Positions 13,228 to 21,327 of a stretch of DNA of 64,000 bases are shown here, piece after piece. Within the stretch, counting starts at the first letter, position 1. Each line of letters opens with the position of its first letter. Position numbers and translations under genes: made by a program. The notes below the pieces were generated by a model. That model was not told where the DNA came from, ran no database searches, and saw only the letters and a list, made by a program, of their open reading frames with translations. Source of the stretch: Streptomyces ferrugineus (lineage in GTDB: Bacteria; Actinomycetota; Actinomycetes; Streptomycetales; Streptomycetaceae); assembly GCF_015160855.1 (NCBI RefSeq), contig NZ_CP063373.1, forward strand, positions 5,642,001-5,706,000, in the 5' to 3' direction.

Positions 13228-15132
13228 ATGCGCGACCTCGGCCTCGCTCCCCCGACCGTCACGTCCCTGATCGGCGGGCTCGCCGACAGTGTCTTCGAGA
13301 CGGCGGCCGTCCGTCCCACGCTGCCGATGCTCGCGCGCCGTCCCGACCCCTCCTCCACCACCTGGGAGGAGGTGACCGCCGTGGAACTGCGCGACGAAGT
13401 CGCCGATCTGGCCAAGGGACTGATCGCGTCCGGCATCTCGCCGGGCCACCGCGTGGCCATCATGGCGCGCACCCGGTACGAGTGGACGGTCTTCAGCTAC
13501 GCGCTGTGGGCGGTGGGCGCCGAGGTGGTCCCGATCTATCCGACGGCGTCGCGCGACCAGGTGGAGTGGATCCTGAGGGACGCCGAGTGCGTGGCCGTGG
13601 TGGTGGAGGACGAGCAGGCGGTCATGACGGTCGGCTCGGTGTGCGGATCGCTGACGCGGCTGCGCCACGTCTGGCAGCTGGACGCGGGCGGGCTGGGGCA
13701 GCTCGTGGCGCGGGGCGAGTTCATCCCGCTCACCACGGTCGAGTCGCTGCGCCGCATCGTGCTGCCGGACTCGACGGCGGTGATCGCCTACACCTCCGGC
13801 ACCACGGGCCGGCCTTTGGGCTGCGCGCTGAGCCACCGCAATCTGGCGAGCCCCTGCGACACGCTGCTCGCGGGCTGGGGCCACAAGGTGGTGCCGCCGG
13901 GCGGGCAGGCGTCCGTTCTCGCCTTCCTGCCGTTCTCCCATGTGTACGGCCTTCTCGTGCAGACCCTGTGCGTCCGCGGCGGCATGATGATGGGGCACGA
14001 ACCGGACCTGCGCGTGGAGGCGCTGGCGGTCGCCCTGCGCACCTTCCGCCCCACCTATTTCTGCGGTGTGCCGTCGATCTTCGAGAAGATCTACAAGAAC
14101 GCCCTGCGCACGGCCCAGCAGGCGGGCCGGGGCGCCCTGTTCGAGCGGGCCGCCGACACCGCACGGGACTTCGCGGCCGCCCTGGAGCGGCAGCGGCTGG
14201 GCGGCGGTCCCGGGCCCGGTTTCGATCTGCGGCTGCAGCACGCCCTGTACGAGCGGACGGTGTACCGCAAGTTCCGTGCCGCACTCGGCGGCCGGGTGCT
14301 GCTCGGGACGTCCGGCGGCTCGTCCCTGAACCGTGAGCTCTCCCTCTTCTACGAGGGCGTCGGCATCTTCGTGAACGACGGGTACGGGCTCACGGAGACC
14401 AGCGGCGGGGTCACCGCGCAGCCGCTGGGCCGGGAGATGTCGGGGACGGTGGGGCAGGCGCTGCCGGGCATGGACATCCGGGTCGCCGACGACGGGGAGA
14501 TCCTGGTGCGCGGGCCGTCGGTGTTCCAGGGATACGTCAACGACGAGAGCTCGACGTGGGCCGCGCTGCGCGGCGGCTGGCTCGCGACCGGGGACCTCGG
14601 GCGGCTGGACTCCGACGGCTATCTGACGATCACGGGGCGCAAGAAGGACGTCATCGTCACGAGCAGCGGCAAGAGCGTCTCGCCGGCGCTCCTGGAGCAG
14701 CGGCTGAGGATGCATCCGCTGGTGCACCAGGCGGTGGTGGTGGGCGACAACCGCCCCTGTGTCGGCGCGCTGATCACCCTGGACCCCGACTTCCTGGCGT
14801 ACTGGCGGGACGGCCACTCGGTGCGCAGCGACGCGCGGATCCGGGAGGCGCGGGAGGAGAACGCGCTGCGGGAGGAGGTCGCCCGGGCCGTGGCCGCCGC
14901 CAACAGCGCGGTGTCGCGCGCCGAGTCGATCCGGGTGTTCCGGGTGCTGCCGGAGCCGTTCGACATGGCCCGCGGGCTGCTGACGCCGTCGATGAAGCTG
15001 CGCCGGGACGAGATCGTGCGGCACTACGCGCTGCAGATCGACGCGATGTACCAGGCCCGCTCGCGCGCACCGCGGGAGCAGTTGTCGGACGAGTTCGCGC
15101 ACTGGGACGACGCGGACAACGTCTTCCGCTGA
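13228..15132 (+). CDS. long-chain acyl-CoA synthetase (AMP-forming, FadD15-like)
   Basis: A 634-residue ANL-superfamily ligase that would activate a fatty acid through acyl-AMP to acyl-CoA. Seen: the A3 phosphate loop YTSGTTGRPLGC (188-199), the A5 YGLTETSGG, the A7-A8 region GWLATGDLGRL plus ITGRKKD, and the A10 catalytic Lys590 in LTPSMKLRRDEI. The usual A3 Lys (PKG) is Leu197 here. GGAG precedes the ATG. An isolated gene: it follows glgB after 113 bp containing a TAGATT -10-like element near 13160, and converges with the FN3-like lipoprotein gene. Substrate chain length cannot be read from sequence. Confidence 0.9.
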   Translation: MRDLGLAPPTVTSLIGGLADSVFETAAVRPTLPMLARRPDPSSTTWEEVTAVELRDEVADLAKGLIASGISPGHRVAIMARTRYEWTVFSYALWAVGAEVVPIYPTASRDQVEWILRDAECVAVVVEDEQAVMTVGSVCGSLTRLRHVWQLDAGGLGQLVARGEFIPLTTVESLRRIVLPDSTAVIAYTSGTTGRPLGCALSHRNLASPCDTLLAGWGHKVVPPGGQASVLAFLPFSHVYGLLVQTLCVRGGMMMGHEPDLRVEALAVALRTFRPTYFCGVPSIFEKIYKNALRTAQQAGRGALFERAADTARDFAAALERQRLGGGPGPGFDLRLQHALYERTVYRKFRAALGGRVLLGTSGGSSLNRELSLFYEGVGIFVNDGYGLTETSGGVTAQPLGREMSGTVGQALPGMDIRVADDGEILVRGPSVFQGYVNDESSTWAALRGGWLATGDLGRLDSDGYLTITGRKKDVIVTSSGKSVSPALLEQRLRMHPLVHQAVVVGDNRPCVGALITLDPDFLAYWRDGHSVRSDARIREAREENALREEVARAVAAANSAVSRAESIRVFRVLPEPFDMARGLLTPSMKLRRDEIVRHYALQIDAMYQARSRAPREQLSDEFAHWDDADNVFR

Positions 15133-15138
15133 GCACGC

Positions 15139-15693
15139 CTACCCGCCCGAGGTGAGCCGTACGACGTTCGACTGCTCGCCGAGGACGAGGGCGCGGATCC
15201 GGAAGGTGGCCTGCTTCTCGCCGGGCAGGGTGCGCAGCGTCGTGCCGGTGACCTCCGGATCGACGACGGCGACGGGCTCGTACCAACCGCTGTCCTTCCG
15301 GCGCATCTCCAGGAGGAAGCCGTCCTCGTCGGCGGAGTCGTCGGTCCAGGTGAAGCGGATGCCGTCCGGAAGGTCGGCGCGGACCGGCCGGGTCACGGGT
15401 CCCCGGTAGGCCCGCAGGCGGTAGAAGAACGTGGTGTGCGGCATCAGGTCGGGGTGGCGGTAGGTCGACACCTGCCGGGGCAGATGGTCCAGGACGGTGT
15501 AGGGGCCCGCTTCCTCGGTCGCGAACTCCAGCACATGGCCCGCGACTCCCGGCCGGGTGCCCGTCCAGTCGAGGTCGATGTCGGTGGGTGTCGTCAGGAC
15601 ACCTCGCAGCGGCTGCTGCCGTGTCTCGGCCGAGCAGGCCGGCAGCGCCAGGATCAGCGCCGCCGACACCGCGATGTGCGCTCTTGCTCGCAT
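15139..15693 (-). CDS. putative lipoprotein with fibronectin type III-like repeats
   Basis: A protein of about 184 residues with a short lipoprotein signal (HIAVSAALILALPACSAE, lipidated Cys about residue 20). Two FN3-like beta-sandwich units follow. The first includes LDWTGTRPGVAGHVLEFATE and FFYRLRAYRGPV; the second FTWTDDSADEDGFLLEMRR and TFRIRALVLGEQSNVVRL. FN3-type extracellular modules mediate binding; no enzymatic domain is attached. The ATG at 15693 lies 10 nt after the stop of the upstream secreted-protein gene with only a weak ribosome-binding site, suggesting coupling. Likely anchored on the outer face of the membrane; partner unknown. Confidence 0.7.
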   Translation of the reverse strand: MRARAHIAVSAALILALPACSAETRQQPLRGVLTTPTDIDLDWTGTRPGVAGHVLEFATEEAGPYTVLDHLPRQVSTYRHPDLMPHTTFFYRLRAYRGPVTRPVRADLPDGIRFTWTDDSADEDGFLLEMRRKDSGWYEPVAVVDPEVTGTTLRTLPGEKQATFRIRALVLGEQSNVVRLTSGG

Positions 15694-15703
15694 ACGGCGG
15701 CCG

Positions 15704-16306
15704 CTACTTGCGCCAGAAGCGGATGTTGCTCCACTCCACGGTCGCCGGCCCGCTGCCGCTGTTGGTGCGGTAGGCGCCGAACTTGTCGTAGAAGCTGCCG
15801 CCGGGGCTGGCGTAGGTGTGCTTGAGCGAGCCGTTGATGTAGGTGCGGTGCTCGGCGCCGACCTGGTGGACGGTGTTGACGCGGACGGTCGTGCCGACGG
15901 TTCCGGCGTGGGAGAGCGTGGTGCCGCCGTGCACCGCGTACAGCCGGCCGCCGCGCTCGACGGCGAGCATGAAGTACGGTCCCGAGCCCGACTCGTGGAA
16001 CGTCTGCTTGAGGCTGATCCGGGAGCCGCTGAGGCCGGTGATGCGGAAGTGGCCCTCGAACTGGCGCGTTCCGCCGGTGTAGGTGGCATAGCGCCGTTCA
16101 GCCCGTTGGTCGCCGCTGGCGGTGGAGCAGGTGAGCCGGAAGGTCAGGCCGTCGATCCGGCCGCAGCCGCGTTCCTGTTCGCTGTGACCGGGGGACACCG
16201 ACTGCCAGCCGCCGGGCTCGACTTCGGCGACGGCGTGCGGGGCGGTGAGCAGCGACGTGGCGCACAGCGCCGTGGTGACGGTGAGGGCGCGCAGGCGTGG
16301 GAGCAT
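15704..16306 (-). CDS. secreted protein, probably concanavalin-like polysaccharide-binding or lyase fold
   Basis: A 200-residue protein with a clear signal peptide (MLPRLRALTVTTALCATSLLTAPHAVA) and a mature part of about 170 residues. The beta-rich segments RRYATYTGGTRQFEGHFRITGL, ISLKQTFHES, YFMLAVERGGRLYAV and the ending KFGAYRTNSG plus VEWSNIRFWRK resemble jelly-roll polysaccharide lyases (alginate/glucuronan lyase type). I cannot point to catalytic residues. AGGAGG lies 5 nt before the ATG at 16306. It forms an operon with the FN3-like lipoprotein. A GGTCCGGACC palindrome about 80 bp upstream could be its operator. Confidence 0.65.
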   Translation of the reverse strand: MLPRLRALTVTTALCATSLLTAPHAVAEVEPGGWQSVSPGHSEQERGCGRIDGLTFRLTCSTASGDQRAERRYATYTGGTRQFEGHFRITGLSGSRISLKQTFHESGSGPYFMLAVERGGRLYAVHGGTTLSHAGTVGTTVRVNTVHQVGAEHRTYINGSLKHTYASPGGSFYDKFGAYRTNSGSGPATVEWSNIRFWRK

Positions 16307-16385
16307 CCTGCCTCCTGTCGAATGAGGGGATGTGTTCACATACATAAATCACGGTCTCTTGCATGGATGGCTTCAACGGAAGCTA

Positions 16386-16395
16386 GGTCCGGACC
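16386..16395. promoter_or_regulatory. GGTCCGGACC palindrome, possible GntR/DasR-type site
   Basis: A perfect 10-bp palindrome in the divergent region (16307-16591) between the secreted-protein gene and the NADH dehydrogenase gene. With its flanks (AGGTCCGGACCA) it differs from the DasR responsive element core TGGTCTAGACCA at the two centre bases and one edge. DasR controls aminosugar polymer use in Streptomyces. Weak evidence: a short GC-rich palindrome can arise by chance. Confidence 0.35.
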
Positions 16396-16591
16396 AATAG
16401 CTCGTCAAGAGATCGCGCGGACACGTCTTTCACTTCCGAACCGGTGTGCCCTCGCGCGGGTTGGGGCAGGGTGGATCACGACGGGTTCGGCTGCCTGCCG
16501 CACCCGGCTGGCGGAACGACCGGTGGCGCGGTGGGATCGAGGCGAACGTCGTCGAGGCAGACCGCCTGGAGCCGCAGAAGGGATGATCACC

Positions 16592-17953
16592 GTGACACGA
16601 CCCAGGATCCTGGTGGTTGGCGCAGGCTTCGCCGGAGTCGGATGCGTGCGCCGGCTGGAACGCAAACTCTCCCCGGACGAGGCCGAGATCACCTTGGTGA
16701 CGCCGTCCTCCTACCAGCTCTACCTGCCGCTGCTGCCCCAGGTCGCCTCCGGTGTCCTGACGCCCCAGTCGATCGCCCTGTCGCTGCGCCGCAGCCGCAG
16801 GTACCGCACCCGGATCATCCCGGGCGGCGCCATCGGCGTGGACCTCGCGTCCAAGGTCTGCGTCATCCGCACCATCACCGACCGGACCGTCAACGAGCCG
16901 TACGACTACATCGTGCTGGCCCCCGGCAGCATCACCCGCACCTTCGACATCCCGGGGCTGACCGACAACGCGTACGGCATGAAGACGCTCGCGGAGGCCG
17001 CCTACCTGCGCGACCACGTCATCTCCCAGCTCGATCTCGCCGACGCCAGCCAGGACCCCGACGAGCGCACGGCGCGCCTTCAGTTCGTGGTGGTCGGCGG
17101 CGGCTACGCGGGCACCGAGACCGCCGCGTGTCTGCAGATGCTGACCCACAACGCGGTCAAGCGCTATCCGCGGCTCGACCCCCGCCTGATCAAGTGGCAT
17201 CTGATCGACATCGCCCCGAGGCTGATGCCCGAACTCGGTGAGAAGCTCGGCGACGACGCCCAGGAGATCCTGCGCAAGCGTGGCATCGAGATCTCCCTCG
17301 GGGTGTCCATCGCCAAGGCCGGCCCCGAGGAGGTCACCTTCACCGACGGCCGCGTCATCCCAACCCGCACCCTGATCTGGACCGCCGGCGTGGTCGCCAG
17401 CCCGCTGATCGGCACGCTGGGCGCGGAGACGGTACGGGGGCGGCTCGCGGTCACCGCCGAGATGAACTTGCCCGGGCACGACGGCGTGTTCGCGCTCGGC
17501 GACGCCGCCGCGGTGCCCGACAGGGCCAAGGACGAGGAGGGCGCCGTCTGCCCGCCCACCGCCCAGCACGCCATGCGCCAGGGCAAGGTGGTGGCCGACA
17601 ACGTCATCGCCGCCCTGCGCGACCAGCCGCTGCGGCCGTACGAGCACAAGGACCTCGGGCTGGTCGTCGACCTCGGCGGCCGTGACGCCGTGTCCAAGCC
17701 GCTCGGCGTCGAGCTGAAGGGCCTGCCCGCGCTCGCCGTCGCCCGCGGCTACCACTGGTCGGCGCTGCGCACCAACGTCGCCAAGACCCGCGTGATGACG
17801 AACTGGCTGCTCAACGCCGTCGCCGGGGACGATTTCGTGCGCACCGGATTCCAGTCGCGCAGTCCCGCCAAGCTCAAGGACTTCGAGTTCGTGCACGCCT
17901 ATCTGACGCCGGAGCAGCTGCGCGCGCAGGTCGGCGGGAAGGGCGACGGCTGA
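16592..17953 (+). CDS. ndh: type II NADH dehydrogenase (NDH-2), FAD-dependent
   Basis: A protein of about 453 residues of the NDH-2 / pyridine nucleotide-disulfide oxidoreductase family. It would oxidise NADH and pass electrons to menaquinone at the inner face of the membrane without proton pumping. The FAD-binding ILVVGAGFAGVGCVRRLE is at the N-terminus, the NADH-binding FVVVGGGYAGTETA near residue 170, and the second FAD motif FALGDAAAVPD follows. An amphipathic C-terminal region with KTRVMTNWLLNAV is consistent with peripheral membrane attachment. I prefer the GTG at 16592 (AGAAGGG, 9 nt); an ATG at 16583 directly abuts that Shine-Dalgarno site. Confidence 0.88.
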   Translation: MTRPRILVVGAGFAGVGCVRRLERKLSPDEAEITLVTPSSYQLYLPLLPQVASGVLTPQSIALSLRRSRRYRTRIIPGGAIGVDLASKVCVIRTITDRTVNEPYDYIVLAPGSITRTFDIPGLTDNAYGMKTLAEAAYLRDHVISQLDLADASQDPDERTARLQFVVVGGGYAGTETAACLQMLTHNAVKRYPRLDPRLIKWHLIDIAPRLMPELGEKLGDDAQEILRKRGIEISLGVSIAKAGPEEVTFTDGRVIPTRTLIWTAGVVASPLIGTLGAETVRGRLAVTAEMNLPGHDGVFALGDAAAVPDRAKDEEGAVCPPTAQHAMRQGKVVADNVIAALRDQPLRPYEHKDLGLVVDLGGRDAVSKPLGVELKGLPALAVARGYHWSALRTNVAKTRVMTNWLLNAVAGDDFVRTGFQSRSPAKLKDFEFVHAYLTPEQLRAQVGGKGDG

Positions 17954-18039
17954 GCGGGGTGCCGGCCTCGGCCGAGGCGCGGGGCGCGGAGCGCGGAGCG
18001 CGGTGTGAACGGAGAGAGAGCGGGAGAGAGTACGGCGGC

Positions 18040-20283
18040 GTGAGGGCAGCGGGAGGGCCGGTCCGGGCGCGGCTGCGCGACCGGGTCGCGGCGTCGGACC
18101 CGGGTCTGCTGAGGCTGGCGGCCGGGCTGCGCACGTCGGGCTCGATCGCCCTCACGGTCGCCCTGCTCGCGCTGCTGGGCACCGATGTACGCCATCTGGT
18201 GGCGGGGGCCCTGGCGGCGATGGTCTCCACCTTCGCCATCCGGGAGAAGCAGCGCGGGCAGCAGGCGGTCACGCTCGCGCTGGGGCTTCCGGTGGCGCTG
18301 GCGTCCCTGACGCTGGCGGCGGTGCTGCACACCAACGTGGTGGCCGGCGACCTGTTCTTCGTCGCGCTCATCTTCTGCGCCGTCTACGGCCGCAGATTCG
18401 GCGACCGGGGCACCGCGCTCGGTCTGATCGGCTTCCAGATCTACTTCGTGTCGCTCTTCGTCGGCGCCTCCGTCAGCGAGTTGCCCGCCCTGTGCGGCGC
18501 GGTCGCCATGGGCTTCGCGTGCGGCGCGCTGATGCGGTTCGTCCTCGTTCCCGAGACGCCGACGGGGGTGCTGCAGCGGCTGCGCGGGGCCTTCCGGGCC
18601 CGGCTGGCACAACTGCTGTCCGCGCAGCTCGATCTGCTCGACGCCGGTCCCGAGGACGCGGACCGGGCCCTGGAGCAGGTGCGCGAGGGCACCGCACGCC
18701 TGCACGAGACGGCCCTGCTGATCCAGGGCCGGCTGGAGGAGGGCACCGCCGACGAGACGGTGGCCGGGCTCGTCCAACGGCGGGTCGCGGACGCCGAGAT
18801 CGCCGCCGAGCGCCTGGGGCTGTCGCTGCTGCGCGCCCGCGGGGCCGAGCGGGTGGACACGCTGGCCCTGCATCTGCCGGGCGCGCCCGTGCCCTCGGGC
18901 GGGCGGCAACCGGTGCGGGACGCGGCGACCGACACCCTGCGCCGGGATCTTCAGGCCCTGCGCCTGCTCGTGCTGCGGCCCGTCGACCGGGCCACCGGAA
19001 CCTCGGTGGCCCATCTGCGCAACCGGCTCCTCGGGTACCGCGACGAGGACAACCTGCCGGTCGCCTCGCCCGCCGTGCAGGACGTCTTCCGGGCCGTCGG
19101 CGAGGCCGCCCGTGCCGTACTCGGGCTGCGGATCGCGCTCGGCGGCACCCACGACGAGTCGGACGACTCCCCGGCCACGGCCCGTTCCCGCGAGGAGCTG
19201 GACGCGGAGGACGCGGTGCTGGACGCCGAGGAGGAGACGCCCGCGCCGGAGCGGACGGGCCTTGAGCGGCCCACCACGCGTGCCGCCGTGCAGGTCGCCG
19301 TGGGGTCGGCGCTGGCCATGGTCGGCGGTGAGCTGCTGTCCCGTGACCGCTGGTACTGGGCGGTGCTGACCTGCTGGATCGTGTTCCTCAACACCGCTTC
19401 CACGGGCGAGATCCTGGTCAAGGGCTACCGCCGGCTGCTCGGCACCGTCCTCGGCGTGCTGGCCGGCATCGTGCTGGCGGGCGCCGTCGGACAGCACACC
19501 TGGACGGCGTTCGCGCTGGTGCTGCTGTTCGTCTTCGCGATGTTCTACTCGGCGCCGCTGTCCTACACGCTGGTGTCCTTCTTCGTCACCGCGGCGCTCG
19601 GGCTGCTCTACACCCTGCTGCACACCTACAGCCTCTCGGTGCTGGTGCTGCGCGTCGAGGAGACCGCGCTCGGCGCGGCCTGCGGGGTGATCGCGGCCGC
19701 GTTCGTGCTGCCGGTGCGGACCGATCGCCGTACCAACGAACTCCTCGCCACCGTGCTGGAACGGCTCGGCGACGTCACCCGCAGCGCCGTCGACCAGCTC
19801 AGCGGCGGACCGCCCGTCGACCTGATCGACGAGGCACGCGACCTGGACCAGGCGCTGGCCGACCTGCGGGCCGCCACCCAGCCGCTGACCCATCCCGGCA
19901 CGCCGCTGCGGGCCCGGCGGGAGACCGCGCGCTATGTCGTCGCGCTGCTGGAGACCTGCGCGTATCACGCGCGTTCGCTGGCCGCGACCGCCGAGCTGCT
20001 GCCCACCCATCCCTCGATCGCGGCGGACCCGCGGCTGCGCCGGGCCGCGCGTCGCATCGAGCACAACATCGAGGTGATCACCGCCCGCGTGACCGACGAA
20101 CACGCCACGGTCGAGATCGAGACCGGCCCGAGCATCGCCTCGCTGCTCGGCCCGGCCGTCCCCGGCACATCGCGCTACGGCCGGGTCACCGACCGTGTCC
20201 TACGCCATCTGCAACGCCTCGACGAGGGGGTGTCCGGCCTGGCCCGTCCACTGGGCGTGCCGGTGAAGGCACCGGACGGATGA
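18040..20283 (+). CDS. FUSC-family integral membrane protein (aromatic acid exporter-like)
   Basis: A protein of about 747 residues with two blocks of transmembrane helices separated by a cytoplasmic region. Block one lies about residues 25-175 (SIALTVALLALLG through FACGALMRFVLVPE), block two about 415-560 (AVQVAVGSALAMVGGELL through GAACGVIAAAFVLPVR). The repeated arrangement and the RDRWYWAVLTCWIVFLN segment match FUSC / aromatic acid exporter (AaeB-like) proteins. The central region (about 175-400) is helical and charged. The substrate is unknown. The start is uncertain: GTG 18040 has GGGAGAGAG upstream, whereas GTG 17959 would overlap the upstream gene's vicinity. It follows ndh closely and may share its transcript. 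Confidence 0.78.
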   Translation: MRAAGGPVRARLRDRVAASDPGLLRLAAGLRTSGSIALTVALLALLGTDVRHLVAGALAAMVSTFAIREKQRGQQAVTLALGLPVALASLTLAAVLHTNVVAGDLFFVALIFCAVYGRRFGDRGTALGLIGFQIYFVSLFVGASVSELPALCGAVAMGFACGALMRFVLVPETPTGVLQRLRGAFRARLAQLLSAQLDLLDAGPEDADRALEQVREGTARLHETALLIQGRLEEGTADETVAGLVQRRVADAEIAAERLGLSLLRARGAERVDTLALHLPGAPVPSGGRQPVRDAATDTLRRDLQALRLLVLRPVDRATGTSVAHLRNRLLGYRDEDNLPVASPAVQDVFRAVGEAARAVLGLRIALGGTHDESDDSPATARSREELDAEDAVLDAEEETPAPERTGLERPTTRAAVQVAVGSALAMVGGELLSRDRWYWAVLTCWIVFLNTASTGEILVKGYRRLLGTVLGVLAGIVLAGAVGQHTWTAFALVLLFVFAMFYSAPLSYTLVSFFVTAALGLLYTLLHTYSLSVLVLRVEETALGAACGVIAAAFVLPVRTDRRTNELLATVLERLGDVTRSAVDQLSGGPPVDLIDEARDLDQALADLRAATQPLTHPGTPLRARRETARYVVALLETCAYHARSLAATAELLPTHPSIAADPRLRRAARRIEHNIEVITARVTDEHATVEIETGPSIASLLGPAVPGTSRYGRVTDRVLRHLQRLDEGVSGLARPLGVPVKAPDG

Positions 20284-20319
20284 CCGCACATCGGGGCGAT
20301 ACCTGGGTACGCGGATGTC

Positions 20320-20559
20320 ATGACCGATGTCGTGGACTCAGACGAACTGCTGCGGCGGATGCAGCGGGCCCGGGCCTATGCCCGGCGGAACCAGCGGACG
20401 TGGCGGGCACGGAGCGAGGAGCTGGGGTCGACCGATCCCGAGGGGGCCCGCGACGCCGCCGTGCGGACGGTGGCGTACGAGACCGTGATCACGGTGCTGG
20501 AAGAGATCCTGACCCCGGGGAAGCACGCCGAACCCGGTCTGAAACCTGGATCGGAGTGA
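20320..20559 (+). CDS. small hypothetical protein
   Basis: A 79-residue highly charged, predicted helical protein (MTDVVDSDELLRRMQRARAY onward, ending PGKHAEPGLKPGSE). The ribosome-binding site before the ATG is weak (GCGGA). It follows the FUSC gene by about 36 bp. I do not recognise a family. Codon usage shows the strong third-position GC of real genes here, which is the main support. Confidence 0.55.
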   Translation: MTDVVDSDELLRRMQRARAYARRNQRTWRARSEELGSTDPEGARDAAVRTVAYETVITVLEEILTPGKHAEPGLKPGSE

Positions 20560-20599
20560 AACCAGTCACGTACGCCGGTTTCGATGACGCAGAATCCGC

Positions 20600-20710
20600 C
20601 GAGATGGTTTACGGTTCATACATACGTGGTCACGGGGTCGACCGAATCGGTCCTCCGTGCGCCACCCCCTACGGCCCTGGCTGGCCTCCCCCGTCCAGCC
20701 AGGGCTTTTT
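20600..20710 (+). ncRNA. candidate small RNA ending in a strong terminator
   Basis: The 289-bp gap between the small gene (ends 20559) and the cNMP-fold gene (start 20849) contains a relatively AT-rich promoter-like stretch around 20600-20625. A small hairpin GACCG-AAT-CGGTC (20640-20652) follows, and then a textbook intrinsic terminator at 20674-20710. The transcript would be roughly 85-110 nt and has no convincing open frame. The 5' end is a guess. The alternative is a long leader with an attenuator for the downstream gene. Confidence 0.4.
20674..20710 (+). terminator. strong Rho-independent terminator
   Basis: GCCCTGGCTGG (20674-20684) pairs perfectly with CCAGCCAGGGC (20695-20705) around a 10-nt loop and is followed by five T residues (20706-20710). 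Such a T-run is uncommon in this GC-rich DNA, which makes it convincing. Confidence 0.88.
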
Positions 20711-20848
20711 CATGCCCTCCGCGATCCGCCGCACGAGATCCCGGCCAAAACCGGGTCCGCCGAGGTGCTCAGCGCGGCGGCAGCCGCTGAAATGGACGCA
20801 GGGAACGCACGCACCGGAACCTCAGTCCTCGGCGAGGAGCCCCGTGTC

Positions 20849-21304
20849 ATGACCAAAGCGATCAAACTCCTGACCGCCCTTCCGCCGCCTCAGCGCGAGC
20901 GCCTGATGTCCCTCGCGAGGGAGGTCTCCTTCCCGGAGGACACCCGGATCTTCGAGGCGGGCGGCACCGCCGACCGTTTCTGGGTCATCCGCTCGGGCGC
21001 CGTCTCCCTCGACCAGCGGGTGACGTCCGTGCAGCGGGTCACCGTCGCCAGCCTCGGCGCCGGCGATCTGCTGGGCTGGTCCTGGCTGTTCCCGCCGTAC
21101 CAGTGGGACTTCGGCGCGGAGGCCTTCAGCCCCGTGCGGGCCTACGAGTTCGAGGCGGCGGCGGTGCTGCGGCTGTGCGAGGAGGACACCCGACTCGGGC
21201 TGTCGCTGGTACGGCACGTCGCCGAAATCCTCGCGCACCGGCTGGAGATGACCCGGGGCAAGCTGATGGAGCAGTACGGCCACAACCGGCGCCCGGTGCT
21301 CTGA
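20849..21304 (+). CDS. cyclic-nucleotide-binding-fold (Crp-like) sensor without DNA-binding domain
   Basis: A 151-residue protein with a Crp/Fnr-type beta barrel: EVSFPEDTRIFEAGGTADRFWVIRSG, then ASLGAGDLLGWSWLFPPYQW, followed by a long C-terminal helix (LRLCEEDTRLGLSLVRHVAEILAHRLEM). It ends before any helix-turn-helix, so it cannot act as a classical Crp regulator alone. The phosphate-binding cassette is replaced by the aromatic-rich GWSWLFPPYQW, so cAMP is not an obvious ligand. ATG at 20849 with GAGGAG upstream. It stands alone, downstream of the candidate RNA. Possible roles are as a sensing subunit for another protein or an allosteric module. Confidence 0.8.
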   Translation: MTKAIKLLTALPPPQRERLMSLAREVSFPEDTRIFEAGGTADRFWVIRSGAVSLDQRVTSVQRVTVASLGAGDLLGWSWLFPPYQWDFGAEAFSPVRAYEFEAAAVLRLCEEDTRLGLSLVRHVAEILAHRLEMTRGKLMEQYGHNRRPVL

Positions 21305-21327
21305 GCGCCCCACGCGGTAGTGGCGGG

